A stretch of DNA of 24,119 nucleotides from a virus, in IMG/VR virus record IMGVR_UViG_3300045806_000301, positions 1-24,119 of that record; one strand, given 5' to 3'. The translations under genes and the position numbers were made by a program. Below are positions 9,366 through 15,143 of this stretch, in pieces; within the stretch, counting starts at the first letter, position 1; every line of letters begins with the position of its first letter. The notes beneath the pieces were generated by a model. The model saw only the letters and a program-made list of their open reading frames with translations, made no database searches and had not been told where the DNA came from.

Positions 9366-9386
9366 GGCATGACGGTGCGTGATGCC
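9366..9386. terminator. Possible hairpin between convergent dnaE2 and capsid genes
   Basis: GGCAT-g-ACG-gtg-CGT-g-ATGCC can fold into a short stem with one G-G mismatch, in the 84-bp gap between the two convergent stops. There is no T-run on either side, so an intrinsic terminator is only a weak possibility. Confidence 0.25.
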
Positions 9387-9431
9387 TTCACCACCACCGC
9401 CCCGCCGCGCCCGCGAAGCCGTCCCGCTGCG

Positions 9432-10778
9432 TCAGGTCCCCGGATTGAACCACGCGCCGCGCCAGTCGACGGCACCCACGCCGAAGTCGAAGACGACGCT
9501 GATCTCGACACCATCAACGCCCTGCACCGGGCCAGTGGTGACGCGCGGCTGTGTGGCGCCGTCGAGATGACCGTAGACGTAGACGGGCGCCGTTTCAGGA
9601 TCGGCGAACACGTACCAGCGGTTTGCCGGGATCAGCGGCTCGACGACCGGGTCGATCAGGCCGGCAAAGATGTTCTCGCGGCCAATCTGGTCGGCGTCCA
9701 CCACAACGGTCAACTGGCGTGCCGGCAGTTCGAGGTTTGGCCCGACCAGCAGGCGCATGCGGTCGCCGATGGTGATGGGCATGCCATCCAAGCTGCGCTG
9801 CTGCATGATCGCCGCACGGCCTGCGGCCAGCGACGAGAGATCGAGCGCCGAGCCGGTGGCAGCCTTGTTGGCGCGGCTCGCACCCATGGCGAACACCGGT
9901 GCGTTGCCGGTGGCGAGTGTCGGCCCGTCGCCGGTGGCGGTGTTCAGCAGGGCGTAGGCGGTGGCGTTTTCGAAGTCGGCGATCCGCCGGCCGATCATGG
10001 CCGCGAAGTCCGTGAACGCACCGAGGTCATCGTTGACCAGCATCTGCCGTGTCACCCGCACACGGCGCGCGAAGGTCGAGAGCAGAATGCTCTCGCGGCT
10101 TTCGCTGATGGTGCCGACCTGGATTTCGCCGCCTTCGCGCAGCAGGGCGAGCGCCGGGAAGTCACCGAGGCGTAGATGGTGGTGCGGGCGGAAGTCCCGG
10201 AAGTCACGCCGGCGGAACACCGTGCGGTAGGTTGGTTCCGCCGGCGCGTAGCCGGCGAGCAGCATCTTGTTCGCCGCGGCTGCCAGCAGCGCGGGGAAGT
10301 CGGCGGTCGTGGTTAGCGCGCGTTCGGCGATGACCAGCGGATCGCGCGATGGGATCGGCTCGCCGCGCAGCTTGAGCAACGCCTCGGCCATCTGGATCGG
10401 ACGCAGGCCGAGGAACTCGACATGGCGCGGCGATGCCGGCGCGTAGCCATGCATGCCGCGCACGGCGATTGCGTCGGCCATGGCGTCACGGATGACCGCC
10501 GGGTCGTTCGGGTCCGGCTCAGAAGGCCGGGCGGGCGGCATCTGATGGACCAGGTCGGCGCCATCGCCGGTGGCAACCGACCACAAAGCCTCACGGAGCC
10601 GGTCGGGGGACCAGCCATCGGCAAAGGCGCGCTGCTGCAACCGATCGAGAATGCCGACTGGCAGGAAGCCGCGGCTGCGGGTCGTCACCTCGGTGATGGC
10701 GGCGACGCGGGCACGCTCGGCCTGGACCGGGTTGGCAACGCCGGCCGGAATGTTGGTGTCTGGCATGGGATGTTCCAT
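9432..10778 (-). CDS. Prophage major capsid-like protein
   Basis: 448-aa protein resembling the capsid portion of phage prohead-protease/major-capsid fusion proteins. The N-terminal AERARVAAI helix region (18-26) is like the linker that follows the protease in such fusions. The central part has VGTISESRESILLSTFARRVRVTRQMLVNDDLGAFTDFAAMIGRRIADFENATAYALLN, the typical transition to the HK97-like capsid core. Later parts read LVGPNLELPARQLTV, then DPETAPVYVYGHLDG and GVDGVEISVVFDFGVGAVDWRGAWFNPGT. No protease domain is attached or adjacent, and portal and large terminase are not visible, so this belongs to an incomplete prophage. The start may be 10778 (MEHP) or 10766 (MPDT); neither has a strong ribosome-binding site. 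The capsid assignment comes from motif and context recognition. Confidence 0.65.
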   Translation of the reverse strand: MEHPMPDTNIPAGVANPVQAERARVAAITEVTTRSRGFLPVGILDRLQQRAFADGWSPDRLREALWSVATGDGADLVHQMPPARPSEPDPNDPAVIRDAMADAIAVRGMHGYAPASPRHVEFLGLRPIQMAEALLKLRGEPIPSRDPLVIAERALTTTADFPALLAAAANKMLLAGYAPAEPTYRTVFRRRDFRDFRPHHHLRLGDFPALALLREGGEIQVGTISESRESILLSTFARRVRVTRQMLVNDDLGAFTDFAAMIGRRIADFENATAYALLNTATGDGPTLATGNAPVFAMGASRANKAATGSALDLSSLAAGRAAIMQQRSLDGMPITIGDRMRLLVGPNLELPARQLTVVVDADQIGRENIFAGLIDPVVEPLIPANRWYVFADPETAPVYVYGHLDGATQPRVTTGPVQGVDGVEISVVFDFGVGAVDWRGAWFNPGT

Positions 10779-10794
10779 GGAGGGTTGAAACGCA

Positions 10795-10830
10795 CTGCGC
10801 CGGCATCCCCTCCTGGCGATGCCGGCGCAG
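10795..10830 (-). terminator. Perfect 13-bp stem-loop upstream of the capsid gene
   Basis: CTGCGCCGGCATC (10795-10807) pairs perfectly with GATGCCGGCGCAG (10818-10830) around a 10-nt loop. It lies in the 79-bp gap between the DUF3489 stop and the capsid start. On the minus strand the loop reads gccaggaggg, which looks like a ribosome-binding site, but it is over 40 nt from the ATG. No clear T-run follows, so it may be a terminator, attenuator or mRNA-processing/stability hairpin. Confidence 0.5.
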
Positions 10831-10857
10831 GTGTTGGTCTGATGGTGCGGATGTGGG

Positions 10858-11628
10858 TCAGGCGTGGATTCTGTAGACGGAATAAGAACCTTTGGCGCCT
10901 TCGCGATTGGGGCCGACCATGCGGACCCTCTCCAGAGTCTCGATACGGATGCCTTTCTTCTTCAGGCCGGCCAGGAAACCGCGGACCGTGTTGTGGTTCC
11001 ATCCGGTGGCCTCAGCGATCTGCGGGCCGCTGGCGCCGTCGGCGCGGCGCAGCATGGCGAGGACCTGCTCCTGCTTGGTGCCCAGGCGCGGCGCCCGCTC
11101 GGTGCGCGGCGCCGGCGTCGCCAGGGTGGCGTCAAGCCGGGCGATGGCGGGGTTCATGGCTTCGGCAATTGCCACCGCGTCCAGGCTGGTGATGCCGCGC
11201 CATGCGTCGAGCACCGCCTGTGCGGCGTGGCGCAGGGTGTCGCGCCCGTTGGCCCCGGCGGGCGCCACCGGCGCGGCCTCAAGGGCGTCGGCGACAGCCG
11301 CGGCTTCCTGTGCCACCGCGTCGGGCGAAGCCGTGTGTGGCGCCGTGGGCGCGTCCGTGGGCGGCTCGGCGCCGATGGCGTGGAAACCAGCGTCGGTGAT
11401 GCGGAGCGTGGTCAGTAGCATGCCGTCGTCCTGCTCGGTGACGGGCGCGGCGCGGTAGGACCCGGCGGTCTCTGCCAGCAGGTCCTGCTTGAGCAGGCTG
11501 TCGATCACCTTGTTGCGGGCGGCGCTCGGCAGCTTCTTGTGAAAGGAGACGAGGCGCTCCGGGTGCTCTGCGGCGCGGGTCAGCACGATCCGAGCGGTGT
11601 CGGAACGCTTCGTGACGGTATCGGTCAT
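10858..11628 (-). CDS. DUF3489 domain protein (winged-helix-like)
   Basis: 256-aa protein with a C-terminal DUF3489 domain (about 180-256): KQEQVLAMLRRADGASGPQIAEATGWNHNTVRGFLAGLKKKGI ending in GSYSVYRI. This is a helix-turn-helix-like domain found in mobile DNA of proteobacteria. The N-terminal part (MTDTVTKRSDTARIVLTRAAEHPERLV...ARNKVIDSLLKQDLL) is also helical and may be a second winged helix; an Ala/Pro-rich linker joins them. The track of codons extends to a GTG at 11652, but ATG 11628 has GGAG at a good distance and begins the conserved sequence. A DNA-binding or regulatory role is plausible and not shown. It lies between the small protein and the capsid gene on the same strand. Confidence 0.8.
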   Translation of the reverse strand: MTDTVTKRSDTARIVLTRAAEHPERLVSFHKKLPSAARNKVIDSLLKQDLLAETAGSYRAAPVTEQDDGMLLTTLRITDAGFHAIGAEPPTDAPTAPHTASPDAVAQEAAAVADALEAAPVAPAGANGRDTLRHAAQAVLDAWRGITSLDAVAIAEAMNPAIARLDATLATPAPRTERAPRLGTKQEQVLAMLRRADGASGPQIAEATGWNHNTVRGFLAGLKKKGIRIETLERVRMVGPNREGAKGSYSVYRIHA

Positions 11629-11684
11629 CTTCGGGACTCCGTGAAGCGGCACCCGACCATCGGGCGCCTGCTACCACCCCAAGC

Positions 11685-11707
11685 CCCGCCGGGCGCACCC
11701 GGGCGGG
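11685..11707. other. GC-rich hairpin between phage genes
   Basis: CCCGCCGGG (11685-11693) pairs with CCCGGGCGGG (11698-11707), with one bulge and a cgca tetraloop. It lies between the 74-aa protein gene and the DUF3489 gene. No T-run follows on the minus strand, so a terminator or mRNA-stability element are both possible. Confidence 0.4.
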
Positions 11708-11729
11708 ACAGTGCGCGGAAAGCGTCGTG

Positions 11730-11954
11730 TCAGGCAGCGAATTCGCCCCGGCGGAAGTAGGCGTCCGTGATCTCGCGGAGCAGTTGGTTGCGGCGTTCCA
11801 GGTCTGCGGCTTCGCACCAGAGGACCCCCTCGGGGTCGGCGCCGAAATGGTCGACGCTCATCTGCTGAAGCTCGGCGACCATCCGGTCGAATTCGGCTTT
11901 GCGGGCCAGGAAGAGGCTCAGGCTCTGCTGCTGGTTGGCTTCGCGCTTCGTCAT
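11730..11954 (-). CDS. Small hypothetical protein of the prophage head region
   Basis: 74-aa soluble, charged, helical protein (MTKREANQQQSLSLFLARKAE...EFDRMVAELQQMSVDHFGADPEGVLWCEAADLERR...YFRRGEFAA). No domain is recognised. The ATG at 11954 is chosen because GGAGAG lies just upstream (the in-frame ATG at 11966 would add MEST), and the longer frame to 12098 is Arg/Pro-rich shadow. It is on the same strand as the terminase-like and DUF3489 genes. Codon use is like its neighbours. Confidence 0.65.
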   Translation of the reverse strand: MTKREANQQQSLSLFLARKAEFDRMVAELQQMSVDHFGADPEGVLWCEAADLERRNQLLREITDAYFRRGEFAA

Positions 11955-12063
11955 GGTGCTCTCCATCGCGTCCTTGCGTGATGGACCATTCGCGCTGCGG
12001 CGCGGCGGAGCCAACCGGTGAGAGCGATCGGATTGTTGCGTTCTTGGCGCCGGTTCGATCACA

Positions 12064-12582
12064 TCATGATCGCGTGCCCTGGTCCGCCGGGTCAGCATCG
12101 GTGTCCGGCGGGTCCAGGCGATTGGCTGTCTCCGCCAGCAACGCCTCGATGCGCGTCTGCAGCAACGTCTGCACGGTGTGCGGATCAGCGCCGAGTTCGG
12201 CGGCGATCAGGCCGGCAACCCGGGCTGGCCAGTTGAGCAGCGTGTCGCGCATGGCGCCGGCGATCTCGTCGATCCTGGCATCGACCACTGTGATGTCCAT
12301 CAGCCGCCCCTTGTCCTCGTCCAGCGCCAGCCGCTGTGCCTCCACGTGCAGGGCGAGGGAGGCCAGCTTCAGCCGCCCGAGCGGCGATTCTTGCTGCGCC
12401 GGGGCCAGCGGCGAGCGCACGGGATCGGCGGTTTCGATCAGCCGCCGCCGCGTCTTCTCGACATCCCAGCTACCGTCCGGCTCGCGCGGTATGCGTCCGG
12501 CCGCCTCTGCTTTCTGGATTGCCGTGTGCGACAGCCCGACGCGCCGGGCCAGTTCACGCCCGGAGGTGATGTGCTCGGACAT
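12064..12582 (-). CDS. Nu1-like terminase small subunit
   Basis: 172-aa protein with an N-terminal winged-helix/HTH region, SGRELARRVGLSHTAIQKAEAAGRIPREPDGSWDVEKTRRRL (about 6-47). This is the arrangement of phage Nu1-type terminase small subunits, which bind packaging sites on phage DNA. The following part is typical of such proteins in alphaproteobacterial prophages: LASLALHVEAQRLALDEDKGRLMDI, then AGAMRDTLLNWPARVAGLIAAELGADPHTVQTLLQTRIEALLAE. ATG 12582 is preferred over the longer frame to 12618 because GGAGAGG lies upstream and the HTH follows directly. The expected partner, the large terminase, is missing from the window. A stand-alone regulator of similar fold remains possible. Confidence 0.7.
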   Translation of the reverse strand: MSEHITSGRELARRVGLSHTAIQKAEAAGRIPREPDGSWDVEKTRRRLIETADPVRSPLAPAQQESPLGRLKLASLALHVEAQRLALDEDKGRLMDITVVDARIDEIAGAMRDTLLNWPARVAGLIAAELGADPHTVQTLLQTRIEALLAETANRLDPPDTDADPADQGTRS

Positions 12583-13307
12583 GGCGACGCGCCTCTCCCG
12601 AGCGCCGGTGGCGCGCATGCTGCCTGCCGGGTGCGAACCGGCAACCCGGCAACCTCGATTTTCTCCTGGCGCTAGCGCGGTGCTGCGCTGCCGCTCCCCG
12701 CATACAATATCGCCAGGAAGGACCCTAAATCAGAAAAGACCAAGCGATGCGAAGACTTCAGTCTTTACTTTTTCTTGTCTGTCACATTGGTTTTGGGCCG
12801 TTGCGACTCCCGCGGGGCAGGCGGCTCCGAACCCACCACTTCAACGTGGGTAAATTTTACAGACATCGATTCGCACTCGTCAATCACCTACCTGCGCTTT
12901 GGCGCAGCGGTGGCGCATGTCGTCCAGGCCGCCGTTCGCCGTCGTGAACCTCCTCCCCATGCCGCGCGACGGCATCTGGTGGCGGGCGCCGTTCCATGCT
13001 GTGCCGTGTCCGGACGAGCGTGCCTTCGCAACGCCGATGCGCGGACCATCTTGGCGGACGGCTCGATCTGCCCGCCCTGTCTGAGCGGCCCCACAGCGTG
13101 CCATTCGTCAGCCCGCCGTCGCGTGGCTCGATCCACTCCGTGCACCGGCCTGTAGCCTCACCACGGGCCGTTTGCGGGCATGGTTTGTCGGGGTGATGGC
13201 TCAGCAGGCTCCGGGGAACTACGGCGACCGAATCGCACCGATGCCCAATCCAGAGAGCCGTGCCGGCATCCCATCCCGGCCGTGCGCCGTCCGCCCCGGC
13301 TACAACG
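12583..13307. other. Gene-poor stretch between terminase-like gene and palindrome
   Basis: About 725 bp without a convincing gene. An AT-richer patch at about 12690-12880 may hold the promoter of the minus-strand terminase operon, but I could not fix -35 and -10 boxes. A plus-strand frame (12721-13155, no ATG, possible TTG at 12775) contains STWVNFTDIDSHSSITYLRF followed by GAAVAHVVQAAVRR, which looks protein-like; it could be a decayed or unstarted gene. A second plus-strand frame at 13195 (MAQQAPGNYGDRIAPMPNP...) of about 50 codons ends inside the palindrome and is weak. Confidence 0.4.
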
Positions 13308-13370
13308 GGAGGAGTGGGACATTCTGCTATTATGGATATCTCCTATAATAGCGAGATGTCCCACTCCTCC
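13308..13370. repeat. Imperfect palindrome, copy 1 (63 bp)
   Basis: A 15-bp perfect inverted repeat, ggaggagtgggacat (13308-13322) and its complement (13356-13370), encloses a second inverted pair (gctattat / ataatagc) around a central gatatc-like core. It lies 32 bp beyond the 3' end of the DUF6456-like gene. Aligned by eye it closely resembles a second copy at 15520-15579. It could act as a terminator here, but the similarity to the intragenic copy points to a dispersed palindromic element. Confidence 0.8.
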
Positions 13371-13402
13371 TCATGTAGCGCAGCCGCGCCTGCCGGCATT
13401 GG

Positions 13403-14011
13403 TCAGCCTGGCGCGCACTGCGCCGGCACCTGCGTCGGAGGCGCTACGACCAGCGCCGGAGGCGTGCCCCGCCGTGCCCGCGATCCCCGGTCGTAATGCA
13501 GCACCAGCGCGCCGAGCGTGCCGACCAGGATGCCCTGGCCGTGCGCCGGCAGGATCGGCGTGCCGTTCCAGCCATGGCGCATCGACCACTCGCGGATCGA
13601 GTGCTCCAACCCGACCACGTGCCACAGGCACGAGCCGCCGGGGCTGGTCATGCCGCCGACCGCCGCGATGGCGTCCGCGATCTGCTGCCGCGCGCCGACG
13701 TTGCGCTCGGTCAGCGTGGCTCCATGCCCGCGCGGCATGCGGATCAGCGGCATGGTGCGCATGCCGTCCAGCGCCGCGGCGCGGAACTGTGCGCGGAACT
13801 TCGCTGCGGCATCATGCATCTCGTCCGAGATCGCGCCGTTGCTCAGCAGCATGCCGAGCGTGTCCACGGTGCGGCGCTGCTGCACGCGGGCGCCCGTCTC
13901 CGGGTCGGCGGCGTGCTCCGGCGCGGCGATGCCGCCATGCTGGAGACGCCACTTCGAGGGCTTGGACAAGTCCTCGCGCGCAGTGCCGGCACGCTTGCGA
14001 CGGTTGGTCAT
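13403..14011 (-). CDS. DUF6456-like domain protein
   Basis: 202-aa protein. Residues about 47-175 match my memory of the DUF6456 family found in alphaproteobacteria and their mobile DNA: RTVDTLGMLLSNGAISDEMHDAAAKFRAQFRAA, then GARQQIADAIAAVGG, SPGGSCLWHVVGLEHSIREW and QGILVGTLGALVLHYD. A basic N-terminus (MTNRRKRAGTARED) precedes it. Family members are thought to be DNA-associated, but the function is not established. ATG 14011 is used, because the longer frame to 14152 is shadow of the next gene. It starts 13 nt after the stop of the upstream gene, so the two are probably co-transcribed. The palindrome follows the stop. Confidence 0.65.
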   Translation of the reverse strand: MTNRRKRAGTAREDLSKPSKWRLQHGGIAAPEHAADPETGARVQQRRTVDTLGMLLSNGAISDEMHDAAAKFRAQFRAAALDGMRTMPLIRMPRGHGATLTERNVGARQQIADAIAAVGGMTSPGGSCLWHVVGLEHSIREWSMRHGWNGTPILPAHGQGILVGTLGALVLHYDRGSRARRGTPPALVVAPPTQVPAQCAPG

Positions 14012-14024
14012 AGTGCAGTTCCCC

Positions 14025-14546
14025 TCAGTTTGGACGGTTATCGGTCGTGTTCGTGACGGTTGGTGTCGGGCGATTTCGCTTGCGGCGTTCCCAGTCCTCA
14101 CGCTGGTCGATGCGCGATTCGCCGGTGAGGCAGTCGATGTGTTTGCCGTCACCGTGCCGCGCCCAGGCGATCAGCGCGTTGGCAAGCCGGTCGATACGGT
14201 CGTTCTGCCGCATCGCCACGCGAGTGCGGAGGAACGGCTCGACATGCGCGGAATGGAACGGCAGCCAGTCGGCAGGGTCGGGAATCCAGACCTCAGCGTG
14301 GCAGCACTCGCCTGCCATCATGTCCACGAAATAGCCGCCAAGCGGTGTGCGGTAGGCGCTGACCTCCGCGTCCGTCCAGATGTCGTCGCCAATGCGGGTG
14401 TGAGCAATGCAGGCGCCGAGCACGCCGTCGAGCGCAACGTCCCAATCGCCGCCTGCATCGGCCGTTTGGTGCAGCAACGACATCCATGGCGGGCACGGCT
14501 CGCTGGTGAAAATACCGGCGCGATAGACAGTGATGGTCTCGCCCAT
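14025..14546 (-). CDS. Hypothetical protein, YRAG-motif paralogue A
   Basis: 173-aa protein without a recognised domain. It begins MGETITVYRAGIFTSEPCPPW and has a late RIDRLANALIAWARHGDGKHIDCLTGES. Both parts match the upstream neighbour (paralogue B: ITVYRAGHFT..., RLHRISNVLVAQARHGVGPHMDGFAG), so the pair arose by duplication. The middle part is acidic/aromatic and contains a GGYFVDMMAGECCHAEVWIP stretch. ATG 14546 has AGGAGAA upstream. The genes around it form an element replication module, so a phage or plasmid accessory role is likely, but no biochemical function can be proposed. Confidence 0.65.
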   Translation of the reverse strand: MGETITVYRAGIFTSEPCPPWMSLLHQTADAGGDWDVALDGVLGACIAHTRIGDDIWTDAEVSAYRTPLGGYFVDMMAGECCHAEVWIPDPADWLPFHSAHVEPFLRTRVAMRQNDRIDRLANALIAWARHGDGKHIDCLTGESRIDQREDWERRKRNRPTPTVTNTTDNRPN

Positions 14547-14620
14547 CTGTGGTTCTCCTGGGTCGGAATGGATTGCTGCATGAGCAGTGGCGCGCGTGCG
14601 AAACGCGATCAGTGGTCCGG

Positions 14621-15097
14621 TCAGGGCGCGATGCGGTCGCCCCGTCTTCGTGTGTCGAACGGGGAGGTTCCGGCGAAACCGTCCATGTGCGGGCCAACGC
14701 CGTGGCGGGCCTGGGCGACCAGCACGTTGCTGATTCGGTGCAGCCGGTCGGTGAGCGCCACGGTGGCGTGCGCCTGCAGGAACGGTCCGATGAAGGCGAC
14801 GTGGAACGCCAGCCAGTCCTCGCGACGTGGGACGAGGATGGTTTCGGTCCGGCAGCCGGCCACGCGGAACACCACGTAATGGGCACCGTCTGGAAGCGGC
14901 CAATACGAGACGCCTGCCTCGGACGGGTGGCTATGGCTGATCTCGATATCTTCGCCCTCGGTGCCGAGTTCCCGGATGATTGCATCGGCCCAGGGCAGGC
15001 GCGGCGGCGTCGGCTGCAGCCTTGCCCTGGTCAGCCATGCCGGCTCGCGCTCAGCCGTGAAATGGCCGGCGCGATAGACGGTGATCTTTTCAGTCAT
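14621..15097 (-). CDS. Hypothetical protein, YRAG-motif paralogue B
   Basis: 158-aa protein starting MTEKITVYRAGHFTAEREPAW, with EDIEISHSHPSEAGVSYWPL in the middle, then GAHYVVFRVAGCRTETILVP and RLHRISNVLVAQARHGVGPHMD. It is paralogous to the next gene on the same strand. ATG 15097 is preceded by aaggggaacc, which supplies a plausible ribosome-binding site. It lies 46 bp after the helicase-like gene and is probably part of its transcript. No known domain was recognised. Confidence 0.65.
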   Translation of the reverse strand: MTEKITVYRAGHFTAEREPAWLTRARLQPTPPRLPWADAIIRELGTEGEDIEISHSHPSEAGVSYWPLPDGAHYVVFRVAGCRTETILVPRREDWLAFHVAFIGPFLQAHATVALTDRLHRISNVLVAQARHGVGPHMDGFAGTSPFDTRRRGDRIAP

Positions 15098-15143
15098 ATG
15101 GTTCCCCTTGTTCGGCAGTGGCGCGCCGCGTCTGCGGCGCCGG

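Noticed and set aside
11978-12853. A 291-codon plus-strand open frame
   Set aside because: It is a Ser/Arg-rich shadow of the terminase-like gene; the minus strand has a clear HTH and ribosome-binding site.
12795-12860. tRNA-like segment near a ggttcgg motif on the minus strand
   Set aside because: It lacks a canonical TpsiC arm (GGTTCGAxxCC) and acceptor pairing, so no tRNA could be drawn.
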